Of a DNA stretch of 64,000 bases, positions 24,700 to 34,404 are shown piece by piece. The notes under the pieces were generated by a model. It did not search any database and had not been told where the DNA came from. It worked only from the letters and a program-made list of their open reading frames with translations. The position numbers were made by a program, and so were the translations under genes. Source of the stretch: an uncultured Anaerolineae bacterium (lineage in GTDB: Bacteria > Chloroflexota > Anaerolineae > J036 > Brachytrichaceae). Position 1 is the stretch's first letter; every line of letters begins with the position of its first letter. Location: positions 1 through 64,000 of the forward strand of contig CALIMH010000007.1 of assembly GCA_938028725.1 (NCBI GenBank), in the 5' to 3' direction.

Positions 24700-27543
24700 G
24701 TGAGCGACAAACCCATGCAAAAGCCGCGCCTGCTGCTGATTGACGGACACTCGCTAGCCTACCGCGCCTACTTTGCCATGGCCAACAACAAAAGCGAGCC
24801 GCTCTCCGTCACGCACCCTGACGGCCGCGTCGAGTTGACCGGCGCTGCTTTTGCCTTCACCAACATGCTGCTAAAAGTCTGGCGGGAGCAGAAACCAGAC
24901 TACATCGCCGTTGCTTTTGATATAGGCCGCACCTTTCGCGACGATATCTATAGCGCATACAAAGCCACACGCGACAAAGCGCCTGAAGACCTAGACGCGC
25001 AGATCAAACGCATTCAGCAGATCGTGCGCACGTTGCACATCCCCATCTTCACCGCCGAGGGCTTCGAGGCCGATGACGTGCTCGGCACGCTCGCCCGACG
25101 CGCCAGCGGCGAAGGAATAGAAGTGCTTATCGTCACCGGTGACCGCGACGCGCTGCAACTGGTCTCACCCGCAGTCAAAGTGCTCACCTCGCGCCAGCGC
25201 TTCGAGGACACCATCGTGTATGACGAAGCCGCTGTCCATGAGTTGCTTGGCGTGCGTCCCGAGCAGGTGGTGGACTACAAAGCACTGGTCGGCGACGCCA
25301 GCGACAACATCCCCGGCGTGCGCGGGATTGGCCCGAAGACGGCTCAGCAACTGCTGGAGCAATTCGGCACCCTCGACAACATCTATGCCAACCTAGACAG
25401 CGTCGTCCCGCCGCGCGTGCGCAGCGCGCTGGAGGCCCATCGGGACGCAGCACTACTCAGCCGCGAGCTGGCTGCCATTCGTTGCGACGTGCCGATTGAA
25501 GTTGAGTGGGACGCCTGCAGCGCCGACGCCTCGCGCATCCCGCCGGCACCAGTGCACCAGCTCTTCCAAGAGTTAAGCTTCAACATACCAGCCCGCCGTT
25601 TCGAGGAGCTGCGTCGAGCCTATCGCCATGACGAGCCAGCCGAAACCATTGCGCCGGCGCAGGTTCAGATGCAACTCTTCGAGGCTGCGCAGCTTTCGCC
25701 GATAGAGGCCATGCAGGTCAGCACCAACGCGCCCACCCAAACGCAGTTAGTGGACAGCGACGAAGCATTTCGCGAGCTGCTACGACACCTGCATGGTGCC
25801 CAGCGCATTGCCTTCGACACCGAGACCAGCGGCACCGATCCCCTGCGCGACGTGCTGCTAGGGATAGCCTTTTGTACGCAGCCCAATCAAGCATGGTACT
25901 TGCCCTTTCACGGCGGCGAGTGGTCATTGCAGCCGCTCTCGCCCAAGCTTGAGCCGATCACATACGCACTCCAGCACAGCAATGCACAGCTTGTCGCTCA
26001 CAACGCCAAGTTCGACCTGCGATTTTTGCAGCGCGCCGGCATCTTCATTACCCGCCCCATCTTTGACACAATGGTGGCGCAATTCTTGTGTGAGCCAGGT
26101 GAGCGGCCACTGGGGCTGAAATCATTGGCTTTCACTTACCTGGGCTGGCAGATGACCACGCTGGAAGACTTGATCGGCCGAGGCAAACAGCAAATCAACC
26201 CCCGCGACGTGCCGCTGCGCACCATGGCCGATTACTCCGGCGCCGACGCCGACGCCGCCTACCATCTGGTGGATGTGCTCACCCCGATGCTCCACGAGCG
26301 GCAACAAACTCGTCTGTTCCACGAAGTGGAGATGCCGTTGGTGTACGTGCTGGCAGACATGGAGAACACCGGCGTGGCGGTGGATGCCGACTACTTGTCG
26401 CAGCTTTCGAGCGAGATCAGCGCGCGGCTGCGCGAACTGGAGAAGCGAATTTACTCGCTGGCTGGCGTTGTATTCAACGTAAACTCGCCGCGCCAGCTCA
26501 GCGATGTGCTCTTCGGACGGTTAGGCCTCACTGTGCATGGAGCGCGGCGCACCACCAGCGGCGCGCTCTCCACCGCTGCCGACGTGCTGGACGACCTGCG
26601 CGACCAACATCCCATCGTCCCACTCATCCTGGAACACCGTGAGTTAGCCAAACTACAAGGCACATACGTGGACGTGCTGCCCACCTTGATCAACCCGGAG
26701 ACCGGTCGTATTCACACTGAGTTCAACCAAACCGGCGCAGTGACCGGCCGCCTCACCTCCTCCAACCCCAACTTGCAAAACATTCCAATCAAAACTGAAA
26801 TGGGTCGGCGGGTGCGCAAGGCGTTTGTGCCGCGCAAAGGGTGGAAGCTGATCAGCGCCGACTACTCGCAGGTGGAGCTGCGCATCCTCGCTCACCTCGC
26901 CGACGACCCAACGCTGAAGGCCGCCTTCGCCCGTAACGAGGACATTCACGCCGCCACCGCCAGCGTGATCTACGGCGTGCCGCTGGGCGAAGTGACCGCC
27001 ATGCAACGCAACAACGCTAAGCGGATCAACTTTGGCATTGCTTACGGCATGGGTGCTCATGCCCTGGCCCAAAACACCGGCATGAGCATCAGCGAGGCTC
27101 AGGACTTCATCAACCGCTACTTTGAGCGCTTCCCGCGCGTCAAACAATGGCTGGATAACACCCGCCAGCTGGCTGCTGAACAAGGCTTTGTGGAGACGGT
27201 GATGGGTCGCCGCCGCTACTTCCCTGCCCTGCGCAGCAACACCAAAGTGAGCGACGTGCTGCGCAGACGCGCCGAGCGCGAGGCGATCAACCATCCCGTG
27301 CAGGGCAGCGCTGCTGACATCATCAAGATCGCTATGATCAACCTGCATCGCCGCCTGCAAACAGAGGGCTTCCAAGCCAAAATGACGTTGCAAGTGCACG
27401 ACGAGCTGGTGTTCGACTGCCCCCCTCAAGAAGTCGAGGCTGTGAAGCGCATCATCGTGGAGGAGATGGAAAACGCCTTCCCACTCAGCGTTCGGCTCAA
27501 GTCGGACGTGGCTGTTGGGCCAAACTGGGACGAAGTGGCCTAG
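24700..27543 (+). CDS. polA: DNA polymerase I
   Basis: 947 aa, with three domains: 5'-3' exonuclease (1 to about 290; LLIDGHSLAYRAYFAM, FEADDVLGTLA, GVRGIGPKTAQQLL), 3'-5' exonuclease (about 345-530; catalytic RIAFDTETSG and YSGADADAAYHL, so proofreading residues are intact) and family A polymerase (motif A SADYSQVELRILAHL, motif B RNNAKRINFGIAYGMG, motif C LQVHDELVF). Starts at GTG 24700 or ATG 24715; neither has a good ribosome-binding site. A TACAAT box is at 24658-24663. Five bases separate it from the parvulin lipoprotein gene. Confidence 0.97.
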   Translation: MSDKPMQKPRLLLIDGHSLAYRAYFAMANNKSEPLSVTHPDGRVELTGAAFAFTNMLLKVWREQKPDYIAVAFDIGRTFRDDIYSAYKATRDKAPEDLDAQIKRIQQIVRTLHIPIFTAEGFEADDVLGTLARRASGEGIEVLIVTGDRDALQLVSPAVKVLTSRQRFEDTIVYDEAAVHELLGVRPEQVVDYKALVGDASDNIPGVRGIGPKTAQQLLEQFGTLDNIYANLDSVVPPRVRSALEAHRDAALLSRELAAIRCDVPIEVEWDACSADASRIPPAPVHQLFQELSFNIPARRFEELRRAYRHDEPAETIAPAQVQMQLFEAAQLSPIEAMQVSTNAPTQTQLVDSDEAFRELLRHLHGAQRIAFDTETSGTDPLRDVLLGIAFCTQPNQAWYLPFHGGEWSLQPLSPKLEPITYALQHSNAQLVAHNAKFDLRFLQRAGIFITRPIFDTMVAQFLCEPGERPLGLKSLAFTYLGWQMTTLEDLIGRGKQQINPRDVPLRTMADYSGADADAAYHLVDVLTPMLHERQQTRLFHEVEMPLVYVLADMENTGVAVDADYLSQLSSEISARLRELEKRIYSLAGVVFNVNSPRQLSDVLFGRLGLTVHGARRTTSGALSTAADVLDDLRDQHPIVPLILEHRELAKLQGTYVDVLPTLINPETGRIHTEFNQTGAVTGRLTSSNPNLQNIPIKTEMGRRVRKAFVPRKGWKLISADYSQVELRILAHLADDPTLKAAFARNEDIHAATASVIYGVPLGEVTAMQRNNAKRINFGIAYGMGAHALAQNTGMSISEAQDFINRYFERFPRVKQWLDNTRQLAAEQGFVETVMGRRRYFPALRSNTKVSDVLRRRAEREAINHPVQGSAADIIKIAMINLHRRLQTEGFQAKMTLQVHDELVFDCPPQEVEAVKRIIVEEMENAFPLSVRLKSDVAVGPNWDEVA

Positions 27544-27548
27544 CCTCT

Positions 27549-28517
27549 ATGAGCGACCCGCTGCGATCTCGTTGGATGCGCATGCCTGCTTTACGCCGGC
27601 TTGCAGGCGCGGCGATGGTGCTCGCTGCACTCGCCGGCTGTGCTGAAGTGCCCCAACCTACCCCCACCATCTTTGTTACCATCCGCGCTTTGCCCACGGC
27701 CACGCTCACGCCGTCGCCTACGACACCCCCCACACCTACGCCGAATCCCAACGCTGCACTGGTGAATGGCCAGCCGATCAGCATCGCCGCGCTCGAGGCA
27801 ACCATTCGGCACTTACGCGCTGCTATGCCTGAAGCTGAGCAACGCCCCACCGACGCGATCAGTCTGCGCGAGATGGCGATGGAGATGCTGATCGAGCGCG
27901 CACTGATCGCGCAGGAAGCAGCGCGCCTCAGCATCACCATCAGCGAAGCGGAGGTGGAAGAGGAGCTGAACCTACTCATCACCAGCCACGGCGGGCCGGC
28001 GGCTTTTCAGCAATGGCTGAACCAAATCGGCTACTCGCTGGACGAGTGGCGCGAAGAGCTACGCGCGGAGCTACTGGCCAACGCGGTGAGGGATCAGGTG
28101 CTCGCCTCGATGAGCCGAACGGCGGAGTATGTGCACGCTTATCACATCGTGGTAGCGAGCGAAGCTGAGGCAAAGCGCATCGCAGCACAACTACAAAACG
28201 GCAGCAGCTTCGACGCGCTAGCCCGCGCCTTCTCGCTCGACACAACCACCCGGCCGGCCGGCGGCGATTTGGGCTGGTTCACTCGGCACAGCGGCGCCAT
28301 CATATGGCCGGAGGTGGAGGAGGTCGCGTTTCGGCTACAACCAGGCGAAACCAGCCCGCCAGTCAAAAGCCCGATCGGCTATCACATCATTCGCGTCGCC
28401 GCGCGCGAGGAGCGGCCGCTCAACGAGACTGATCTCAGCGCGCGACACGCAGAGGTGCTGCGCGAGTGGATGCGCAAGCTGCGCCGTAGCGCGAAGGTGG
28501 AGCGCTTCGTGCAATAG
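27549..28517 (+). CDS. Parvulin-type peptidyl-prolyl isomerase lipoprotein (SurA/PrsA-like)
   Basis: 322 aa. Signal sequence ending in lipobox LAALAGC (about residue 31), then a Thr/Pro-rich linker (residues about 37-72). The SurA N-terminal-like helical domain begins at ALVNGQPISIAALEATI. The parvulin domain (about 190-290) has EYVHAYHIVVASEAEA, SSFDALARAFSLD and GGDLGWFTR, ending GYHIIRV. It folds exported proteins outside the membrane. The start ATG 27549 lies 5 nt after polA; a later Met (MRMPALRR) would still leave a signal peptide. Confidence 0.88.
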   Translation: MSDPLRSRWMRMPALRRLAGAAMVLAALAGCAEVPQPTPTIFVTIRALPTATLTPSPTTPPTPTPNPNAALVNGQPISIAALEATIRHLRAAMPEAEQRPTDAISLREMAMEMLIERALIAQEAARLSITISEAEVEEELNLLITSHGGPAAFQQWLNQIGYSLDEWREELRAELLANAVRDQVLASMSRTAEYVHAYHIVVASEAEAKRIAAQLQNGSSFDALARAFSLDTTTRPAGGDLGWFTRHSGAIIWPEVEEVAFRLQPGETSPPVKSPIGYHIIRVAAREERPLNETDLSARHAEVLREWMRKLRRSAKVERFVQ

Positions 28518-28520
28518 CTC

Positions 28521-29618
28521 ATGCCCAAGCCTTTCACCCTCGAACCGCTGTTGCGTCCCGCCGTTTGGGGTGGCGACGTCTTACCACGTCGCTTCGGCCA
28601 GCCCACCACATCTCCTATCGGAGAGGCATGGCTGATTCACGAGTCGCTCATCGTGCGTGACGGCGCATGGGCAGGGCAAACATTAGCCGAGGTCACCCGC
28701 GCCGCGCCAGAAGCGCTGCTCGGCGAGAGCTTGCGCACTGCGCTCGTAAACGGCGAGCCACGCTTTCCCTTGTTGGCGAAGCTGCTCGCGCCACGCGATT
28801 GGCTTTCCGTGCAGGTACATCCGGACAACGCCTATGCGCGTGTCCGCGAGGGCGTTCCCTACGGCAAGTGCGAGGCTTGGCTCACACTGGAAGCGGAGCC
28901 GCAGGCGCAGGTAGCACATGGCCTGGCTCAGCCTCTCACCCCCAGCACCCTGATCGCGGCGGCGCAAGACGGCACACTCCAACGCATGCTGAGCTACGTC
29001 TCGTTGCGCGCTGGAGACGCGCTGATCAACATGCCCGGCGTGGTGCACGCGCTGGGCCCAGGCGTGCTGCTATACGAGATTCAACAATCCTGCGACATCA
29101 CCTACCGCCTCTACGACTGGGGCCGTCCCGCTACAGCAGGGCGGGCGCTACACCTGGAGCAAGGTGCCGCTGTAACTGACTACGTGCCGCTGGACCAACA
29201 TCTCATCGCTCCACTGTCGCTCAGCCAGCGGTCGGGCGTTCAGCATCACCTATGGGCTGCCTGCGAACACTTCGCTGCCGAGCGCTTACGCACACCGGTC
29301 CCCTACCCCAAACACACCGCCGGCCGCAGCGCCCACCTGATCACCGTGGTTGCTGGCCACGGCGAGCTGCACTGCGATGGCACCGCGCTGGCGCTCGCGC
29401 CGCGCGCATCCGTTGTCGTGCCGGCCGCCTGCGCGTCATACCAGATCGTGCCCACTCAGGCAATGGACGTGCTGATCAGTTACGTGCCAGACCTTTGGCG
29501 TGACGTGATCGAGCCATTGCGCGCGCTGGGCTACGAGGATGCCCGCATTGGGCAGCTCGGCGGGGATTTGCGGCGTAGCGACGTGTGGCGCGCGATACAC
29601 TCTGCGCAGCATGGATAG
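28521..29618 (+). CDS. manA: Mannose-6-phosphate isomerase, class I
   Basis: 365 aa cupin enzyme converting fructose 6-phosphate and mannose 6-phosphate. Opens FTLEPLLRPAVWGGDVL. Zinc ligands are visible: SVQVHPDN (Gln, His), GKCEAWL (Glu) and MPGVVHALGPG (His), followed by QQSCDITYRLYDWGRP. Lacks the extra helical insert of the E. coli enzyme, as in Bacillus-type ManA. Supplies mannose and GDP-sugar precursors for surface glycans. Its last 8 nt overlap the isopentenyl phosphate kinase start. Confidence 0.93.
   Translation: MPKPFTLEPLLRPAVWGGDVLPRRFGQPTTSPIGEAWLIHESLIVRDGAWAGQTLAEVTRAAPEALLGESLRTALVNGEPRFPLLAKLLAPRDWLSVQVHPDNAYARVREGVPYGKCEAWLTLEAEPQAQVAHGLAQPLTPSTLIAAAQDGTLQRMLSYVSLRAGDALINMPGVVHALGPGVLLYEIQQSCDITYRLYDWGRPATAGRALHLEQGAAVTDYVPLDQHLIAPLSLSQRSGVQHHLWAACEHFAAERLRTPVPYPKHTAGRSAHLITVVAGHGELHCDGTALALAPRASVVVPAACASYQIVPTQAMDVLISYVPDLWRDVIEPLRALGYEDARIGQLGGDLRRSDVWRAIHSAQHG
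29596..29601 (+). promoter_or_regulatory. Possible internal -10 box before the isopentenyl phosphate kinase gene
   Basis: TACACT inside the manA 3' end, 9 nt before ATG 29611. Same box-to-start geometry as other genes here; it could give a leaderless transcript, but chance is possible. Confidence 0.3.
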
Positions 29619-30450
29619 CATTGTCTTGCTCAAGCTGGGAGGATCATTGATCACCGACAAAACCCGGCCACAAACAGCACGGCCGGAGGTCATCGCGCGC
29701 ATCGCCCGGGAGATCCGAGCTGCGCTTGCGGCGCGCCCTCAATCACTCATCATCGGACACGGCAGCGGCTCGTTCGGCCACACTGTGGCGCAGCAACACG
29801 GCACGCGCCACGGCGTGCGCACGCCTGAGCAGTGGCGCGGATTTGCCGAGGTGAGCGTGATTGCCGCGCGGCTCAACCGCTTGGTGGCCGACGCGCTACA
29901 CGAGGCCGGATTACCGGTGATCAGCTTTCCGCCATCGGCGAGCGCCCGTTGTGTGGGGGGCCGCATGGTAGAGCTAGCACTCTCACCCCTGCGCAGCGCC
30001 CTCGATCATGGCTTGATCCCGCTGCTGATGGGCGATGTGGCCTTCGATGAGCAGCGCGGTGGCGTGATTATCTCCACCGAGGAAGTGTTTGCCTACTTGG
30101 CCGAACACCTGCCTGTTCGGGACGTGTTGTTGGCCGGCGAAACAGAGGGCGTGTATCGCAACTTCGCCACAGGCGACCACCGCGTGATCCCGCGCATCAC
30201 GCCGGCACTGTGGGAGCAGATCCGGCACGGCGTGGGGAACAGCCACGGCATGGACGTAACCGGCGGCATGGCCGGCAAGGTGCGCGACATGCTCAGCTTA
30301 GTTCAGCGCCACCCCACCCTGCGCGCATACATCTTCAGCGGCCTTGTCCCTGGCAACGTGCAGCAGGCATTGCTTGGCCTGCCGATCGGCACTGAAATCT
30401 GCGCCAGCGACGACGCCCTGCATGTTGCCGGCAAGCCAACCTTGGCCTAG
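29611..30450 (+). CDS. ipk: Isopentenyl phosphate kinase
   Basis: 279-aa amino-acid-kinase-fold enzyme. Motifs: VLLKLGGSLITDK at the N-terminus, GHGSGSFGHTVAQQHG (the His of GSFGH is the IPK catalytic residue) and GGMAGKVRDM near the end. It phosphorylates isopentenyl phosphate to IPP, the last step of the alternative mevalonate route of archaea and some Chloroflexota. No other isoprenoid gene is in the window. ATG 29611 overlaps the manA stop. It could serve phosphorylation of recycled prenyl phosphates instead. Confidence 0.9.
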   Translation: MDSIVLLKLGGSLITDKTRPQTARPEVIARIAREIRAALAARPQSLIIGHGSGSFGHTVAQQHGTRHGVRTPEQWRGFAEVSVIAARLNRLVADALHEAGLPVISFPPSASARCVGGRMVELALSPLRSALDHGLIPLLMGDVAFDEQRGGVIISTEEVFAYLAEHLPVRDVLLAGETEGVYRNFATGDHRVIPRITPALWEQIRHGVGNSHGMDVTGGMAGKVRDMLSLVQRHPTLRAYIFSGLVPGNVQQALLGLPIGTEICASDDALHVAGKPTLA

Positions 30451-30453
30451 TCG

Positions 30454-31863
30454 ATGCGGATGAGCACACCACTCGTTCACACCTACATCTCGCCTTTCGC
30501 CCAACGCTACGGGAGCGAAGAAATGCGCCACCTGTGGAGCGAGCAACGCAAGCGATTGCTATGGCGGCAGGTATGGGTGGCGCTAGCAGAAGCGCAGCAT
30601 GAGCAGGGCATTGTCTCCGCTGCCCAGCTTGCTGACCTGAAAGCGCACATGCACGAGGTGACCGAGACGAGCATCGCGCGAGCGCTAGAGATCGAGCGCG
30701 AGATTCACCACGACCTGATGGCCGAAGTGCGCGCCTTCGCTGAGCAATGCCCGGTTGGAGGCGGGATCATCCACCTCGGCGCAACCTCAATGGACATCGA
30801 GGACAACGCCGACGCAATTCGCCTGCGCGACGCACTGGACTTGACCCTGCGCCGACTGAGAGAGCTGCTGCGCGCCTTTGCCGAACAGGTGCTGCGCTAC
30901 GCCACGCTGCCGTGCATAGCTTTCACCCACCTACAACCTGCCGAGCCGACCACTGTCGGCTACCGCCTGGCCCAATATCTTCAAGACCTTTGGCACGACC
31001 ATGAGCGTCTGCGAGCGGTGCGCGATCGCGTGCGCGGCAAGGGCTTCAAAGGCGCAGTAGGCACCTCCGCAGCGTATCTGGAGCTGACCGGCGGCGAGGC
31101 CAACCTCATCGAAGCGCGCGCCTTGCAACGGCTGGGGCTGGAGGCCTTTCCAATCACCACACAAACCTATCCACGCAAACAGGAATGGGAGGTGGTATGC
31201 GCGTTGGCGGGGATGGCGCAGTCGCTATACAAGTTCGCATTCGACTTGCGCGTGCTGCAATCGCCTCCCATCGGCGAATGGAGCGAGCCATTTGGCGCAA
31301 AGCAAGTCGGTTCATCCGCCATGCCTTTCAAGCGCAACCCGATCAACGCTGAGAAGATAGACGCGCTGGCGCGCTTCCTCGCTGCGTTGCCGCGCGTGAT
31401 GTGGGACAACGCGGCACACTCGCTGCTGGAGCGCACGCTGGATGACAGCGCCAACCGGCGCGCCATACTGCCCGAGGCATTTTTGGCTGCGGACGAAATC
31501 CTGATCGTCGCCACGCAGGTTGTGCGCGGGCTAAAGGTGAACACCGCACAGATCGCGCGCAACATGCGCACTTACGGCGTGTTCGCAGCTACCGAGCGAC
31601 TGTTGATGGCATTGGTGAAGGCCGGCGCCGACCGCCAGCAAATACACGAGGCGATCCGCCAGCATGCCATGCGCGCTTGGGAGGCGGTCAGCGCCGGCGC
31701 GCCTAACCCGCTCGTTGACGATCTGTGCGCTGATGCCCAGCTCACCCGCTTCCTCAACCCTGCTGCGATGCGCGCGCTGCTTCACGTGGACGCCTACACC
31801 GGCGACGCAGCAGCGCGCGCCAAAACATTCGCCGAGCACGTGTTGGCGCAGCTCGGCGCTTGA
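30454..31863 (+). CDS. purB: Adenylosuccinate lyase
   Basis: 469 aa of the fumarase/aspartase superfamily. HLGATSMDIEDNADAI and FTHLQPAEPTTVGYRL are the active-site His regions, and GSSAMPFKRNPINAEK is the signature loop with the catalytic Ser. Acts twice in purine synthesis, on SAICAR and adenylosuccinate. Starts at ATG 30454 or 30460, 3 nt after the kinase gene. Same plus-strand operon as polA to moeB. Length and motifs are normal for the human-like PurB subgroup. Confidence 0.94.
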   Translation: MRMSTPLVHTYISPFAQRYGSEEMRHLWSEQRKRLLWRQVWVALAEAQHEQGIVSAAQLADLKAHMHEVTETSIARALEIEREIHHDLMAEVRAFAEQCPVGGGIIHLGATSMDIEDNADAIRLRDALDLTLRRLRELLRAFAEQVLRYATLPCIAFTHLQPAEPTTVGYRLAQYLQDLWHDHERLRAVRDRVRGKGFKGAVGTSAAYLELTGGEANLIEARALQRLGLEAFPITTQTYPRKQEWEVVCALAGMAQSLYKFAFDLRVLQSPPIGEWSEPFGAKQVGSSAMPFKRNPINAEKIDALARFLAALPRVMWDNAAHSLLERTLDDSANRRAILPEAFLAADEILIVATQVVRGLKVNTAQIARNMRTYGVFAATERLLMALVKAGADRQQIHEAIRQHAMRAWEAVSAGAPNPLVDDLCADAQLTRFLNPAAMRALLHVDAYTGDAAARAKTFAEHVLAQLGA

Positions 31864-31878
31864 GAGGAATTTCGCCCC

Positions 31879-32058
31879 ATGGAACGAGACGACCTTCACA
31901 CCCGCTATTTCGGCGCCTTTCTCGTAGCAGCGCCGATCGTGGTAGCGGCGATCTTGAGCGCAGCCGTGCAACAACCGCGGGCAGGCATTTTCGTGCTGGT
32001 TGCGTTCCTCTTGCCAATGGCACTGGGGCTTTGGCTTCTGACACGCAAACGCGCATGA
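31879..32058 (+). CDS. 59-aa two-helix membrane protein
   Basis: Short ORF MERDDLHTRYFGAFLVAAPI continuing with two hydrophobic helices (about 12-29 and 34-53) and ending LLTRKRA. A GAGAGGAA site lies 8-9 nt before ATG 31879, and its stop overlaps the start of the glycosyltransferase gene as ATGA (32055-32058), which is strong support for translation. No family recognised. Its Arg/Lys end suggests a cytoplasmic C-terminus. Confidence 0.7.
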   Translation: MERDDLHTRYFGAFLVAAPIVVAAILSAAVQQPRAGIFVLVAFLLPMALGLWLLTRKRA

Positions 32059-33200
32059 CGCACATCGTGGCCGGCGCATTCTTGCTCAGTGGTCGCCCTG
32101 GTTATCGCCAGGCCGGTGTGCATGTGTATGCGCGTGAGCTGCTGCGCCACTTGCCAGACGTCGTCGAGCAGGGCGGCGCCCGGCTAACTGCCCTGATCAG
32201 CCCTTCCGCCGGTGCTCATGTCGCGTGCCGCGCCTACGCCGTTGCGCGTGAGCTTGAGTCGCCACCGGCGCGCATCTGGACAGAGCAGATCACACTACCC
32301 CGCTTGCTCAGGCAGCTTGGCGCCGATCTGTACCACGGCCTTGGATTTGTCGCACCACTGCGGGCGCCATGCCCCACCATCATCACCGTCTTTGACCTCA
32401 GCTTCATCACTCAGCCGCGCACACACAAACTGCTCAATCGGGTGTATCTGTCGCTGTTCACGCGCTGGTCCTGCCATCGCGCTGCGCGAGTGATCGCGAT
32501 CAGCGAGTGGACCAAGCACGATTTGCTCAACCACTTCGGCCTGGATGAAGGCCGCGTGGACGTGACGCCACTCGGCGTTGACCATGAGCGCTTTAGGCCG
32601 CTGTCTATTGAGCAGGCGGAAGCATTTAGGGCACAACACCACATTCGCGAACATGCGATCTTCTTCCTTGGCAGCCTAGAGCCGCGCAAGAATTTAGCCA
32701 GGCTGATAGAGGCGTTTTGCGCACTGCGCCGAACGCTGCCCGACGCCCAGCTTTTCATCGGCGGCAGCCCAGCTTGGCACTACCATGACCTGCTGCGCTC
32801 CATCCGCGCGGATGCAAATGATGGCATACACCTGCTGGGCCGTGTGGACGACACCGAGCTACCATTGTGGTACAACGCTTGCGCGGTGACAGCCTATCCC
32901 TCGCTATACGAAGGCTTTGGATTACCGCCGCTGGAGGCAATGGCTTGTGGTGCAGTAGTGGTGGCATCCAACACCACGTCGCTACCTGAGGTGGTCGGTG
33001 AAGCCGGCGTGTTAGTCAACCCCTACGATGTGACAGCGATGTCCCATGCACTGCGCGTTGCACTCACCAACCAGGCGTTGCGCCAAAAGCTGAAAGCCGA
33101 AGCGATCGCCCGTGCGCGCCAATTCACCTGGGCGCGCACAGCTGAGCTGACGTGGGAGAGCTACCGAGCCGCCCTAGAAACATCCCAGCGCCGACGTTAA
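32055..33200 (+). CDS. Glycosyltransferase family 4 protein
   Basis: 381 aa, GT-B fold. N-terminal acceptor half ([20 protein letters not shown], then [19 protein letters not shown]), and donor half with [19 protein letters not shown] and the nucleotide-sugar signature [19 protein letters not shown], continuing [14 protein letters not shown]. Probably transfers mannose or a similar sugar to a lipid or glycan at the cytoplasmic membrane. Start ATG 32055 by ATGA overlap with the small membrane protein; the longer upstream frame is read-through of that gene in another frame. Confidence 0.9.
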   Translation: MTHIVAGAFLLSGRPGYRQAGVHVYARELLRHLPDVVEQGGARLTALISPSAGAHVACRAYAVARELESPPARIWTEQITLPRLLRQLGADLYHGLGFVAPLRAPCPTIITVFDLSFITQPRTHKLLNRVYLSLFTRWSCHRAARVIAISEWTKHDLLNHFGLDEGRVDVTPLGVDHERFRPLSIEQAEAFRAQHHIREHAIFFLGSLEPRKNLARLIEAFCALRRTLPDAQLFIGGSPAWHYHDLLRSIRADANDGIHLLGRVDDTELPLWYNACAVTAYPSLYEGFGLPPLEAMACGAVVVASNTTSLPEVVGEAGVLVNPYDVTAMSHALRVALTNQALRQKLKAEAIARARQFTWARTAELTWESYRAALETSQRRR

Positions 33201-33211
33201 AAAACATGAGA

Positions 33212-33217
33212 TACACT
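33212..33217 (+). promoter_or_regulatory. -10 box of the moeB-rhodanese gene (leaderless type)
   Basis: TACACT lies 11 nt before ATG 33229, in the only intergenic gap (28 nt) at this point. No Shine-Dalgarno. Confidence 0.4.
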
Positions 33218-33228
33218 GCTGAGCAATC

Positions 33229-34404
33229 ATGCAAACCGCTGCAAACGGCCTATCCGCTGCTGAGCTGCGCCGCTACGCGCGACACCTCACGCTGCCGGAG
33301 TTCGGCTTGGAAGGGCAGCAGAAGCTGCGCGCCGCTAGCGTGCTGCTAGTGGGGCTAGGCGGCCTGGGCGCACCGACGGCGATGTATCTCGCGGCTGCTG
33401 GCGTGGGGCGCATTGGCTTGGTGGATTACGACGTGGTGGATGAGAGCAACCTCCAACGCCAAGTGATCCATGGCCAAAGCATGTTAGGTAAACCCAAAGT
33501 GCTCAGCGCAGCCGCCCGCATCCACGACATCAACCCCTACGTGGAAGTCGTGCCCTACCAAACTGCGCTGCGGCGCGACAACGCCCTGGACATCTTCCGC
33601 GACTACGACGTGATCGTAGACGGCGCCGATAACTTCGCCACGCGCTACCTGGTCAACGACGCTTGCGTGCTATTGGACAAGCCCAACGTACACGGCAGCA
33701 TCTTCCGCTTCGAGGGCCAAGTTTCAGTCTTCTGGGCAAAGCGTGGACCATGCTACCGTTGCTTGTATCCAGAGCCACCACCTCCCGGCATGATCCCGAG
33801 CTGCGCCGAAGCAGGTGTGCTGGGGGTGCTGCCGGGGCTGATCGGCCTTGTCCAAGCCACGGAGACGGTCAAGCTTATTGCCGGCATTGGTGCGCCGTTG
33901 ATCGGGCGGCTGTTGCTCTACGACGCGCTGGACATGACCTTTCGCGAGGTTAAGCTGCGCAAAGACCCACATTGTCCGATTTGCGGCGAGCAACCGCGCA
34001 TCACCGAGCTGATTGACTACGACGAGTTTTGCGGCACACCCGGCCTGCACACGCACCCATTCGACACTGCCGCAGTGCCCGAGATCACTGTCCACGAGCT
34101 GCGTCGGCGGCTGGAGTCCGCAGAGCTAGAGCGCACCAACACTTGGTTGGTGGACGTGCGCGAGCCTTATGAGTGGCAAATTGTGCACTTCCCTCAAGCC
34201 CGGTTGATCCCCATGCGCGAAGTCCCGCAGCGCCTGGACGAGCTGCGCCAAGCCAGCGAGTTGCTCGTTTACTGCCGCAGCGGTGCGCGCAGCGCCGAGG
34301 TGGTGCGCTATCTGCACACGCAGGGGTTCAAGAACGCGAAGAACGTGCGCGGCGGCATCCTCGCTTGGGCGCGCGAGATTGACCCGAACACACCAGTTTA
34401 CTGA
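33229..34404 (+). CDS. moeB: MoeB/ThiF-type sulfur-carrier adenylyltransferase with rhodanese domain
   Basis: 391 aa. The E1-like domain (1 to about 260) has VGLGGLGAPTAMYLAAAGVG (nucleotide site) and DYDVVDESNLQRQVIHG. Zinc-binding pairs are CYRC and CPIC (GPCYRCLYP, DPHCPICGE). Rhodanese domain (about 285-391) has the active-site loop LLVYCRSGARSAEV with the persulfide Cys. It would adenylate and thiocarboxylate MoaD/ThiS-like carriers for molybdopterin, thiamine or cysteine synthesis; it may serve the molybdoenzyme MsrP encoded next door. Ends convergently with msrQ, overlapping 7 nt. Confidence 0.92.
   Translation: MQTAANGLSAAELRRYARHLTLPEFGLEGQQKLRAASVLLVGLGGLGAPTAMYLAAAGVGRIGLVDYDVVDESNLQRQVIHGQSMLGKPKVLSAAARIHDINPYVEVVPYQTALRRDNALDIFRDYDVIVDGADNFATRYLVNDACVLLDKPNVHGSIFRFEGQVSVFWAKRGPCYRCLYPEPPPPGMIPSCAEAGVLGVLPGLIGLVQATETVKLIAGIGAPLIGRLLLYDALDMTFREVKLRKDPHCPICGEQPRITELIDYDEFCGTPGLHTHPFDTAAVPEITVHELRRRLESAELERTNTWLVDVREPYEWQIVHFPQARLIPMREVPQRLDELRQASELLVYCRSGARSAEVVRYLHTQGFKNAKNVRGGILAWAREIDPNTPVY

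Noticed and set aside
27650-27750. Thr/Pro-rich repeats near the start of the parvulin lipoprotein
   Set aside because: A low-complexity linker after the lipobox, common in exported lipoproteins, not a DNA repeat element.
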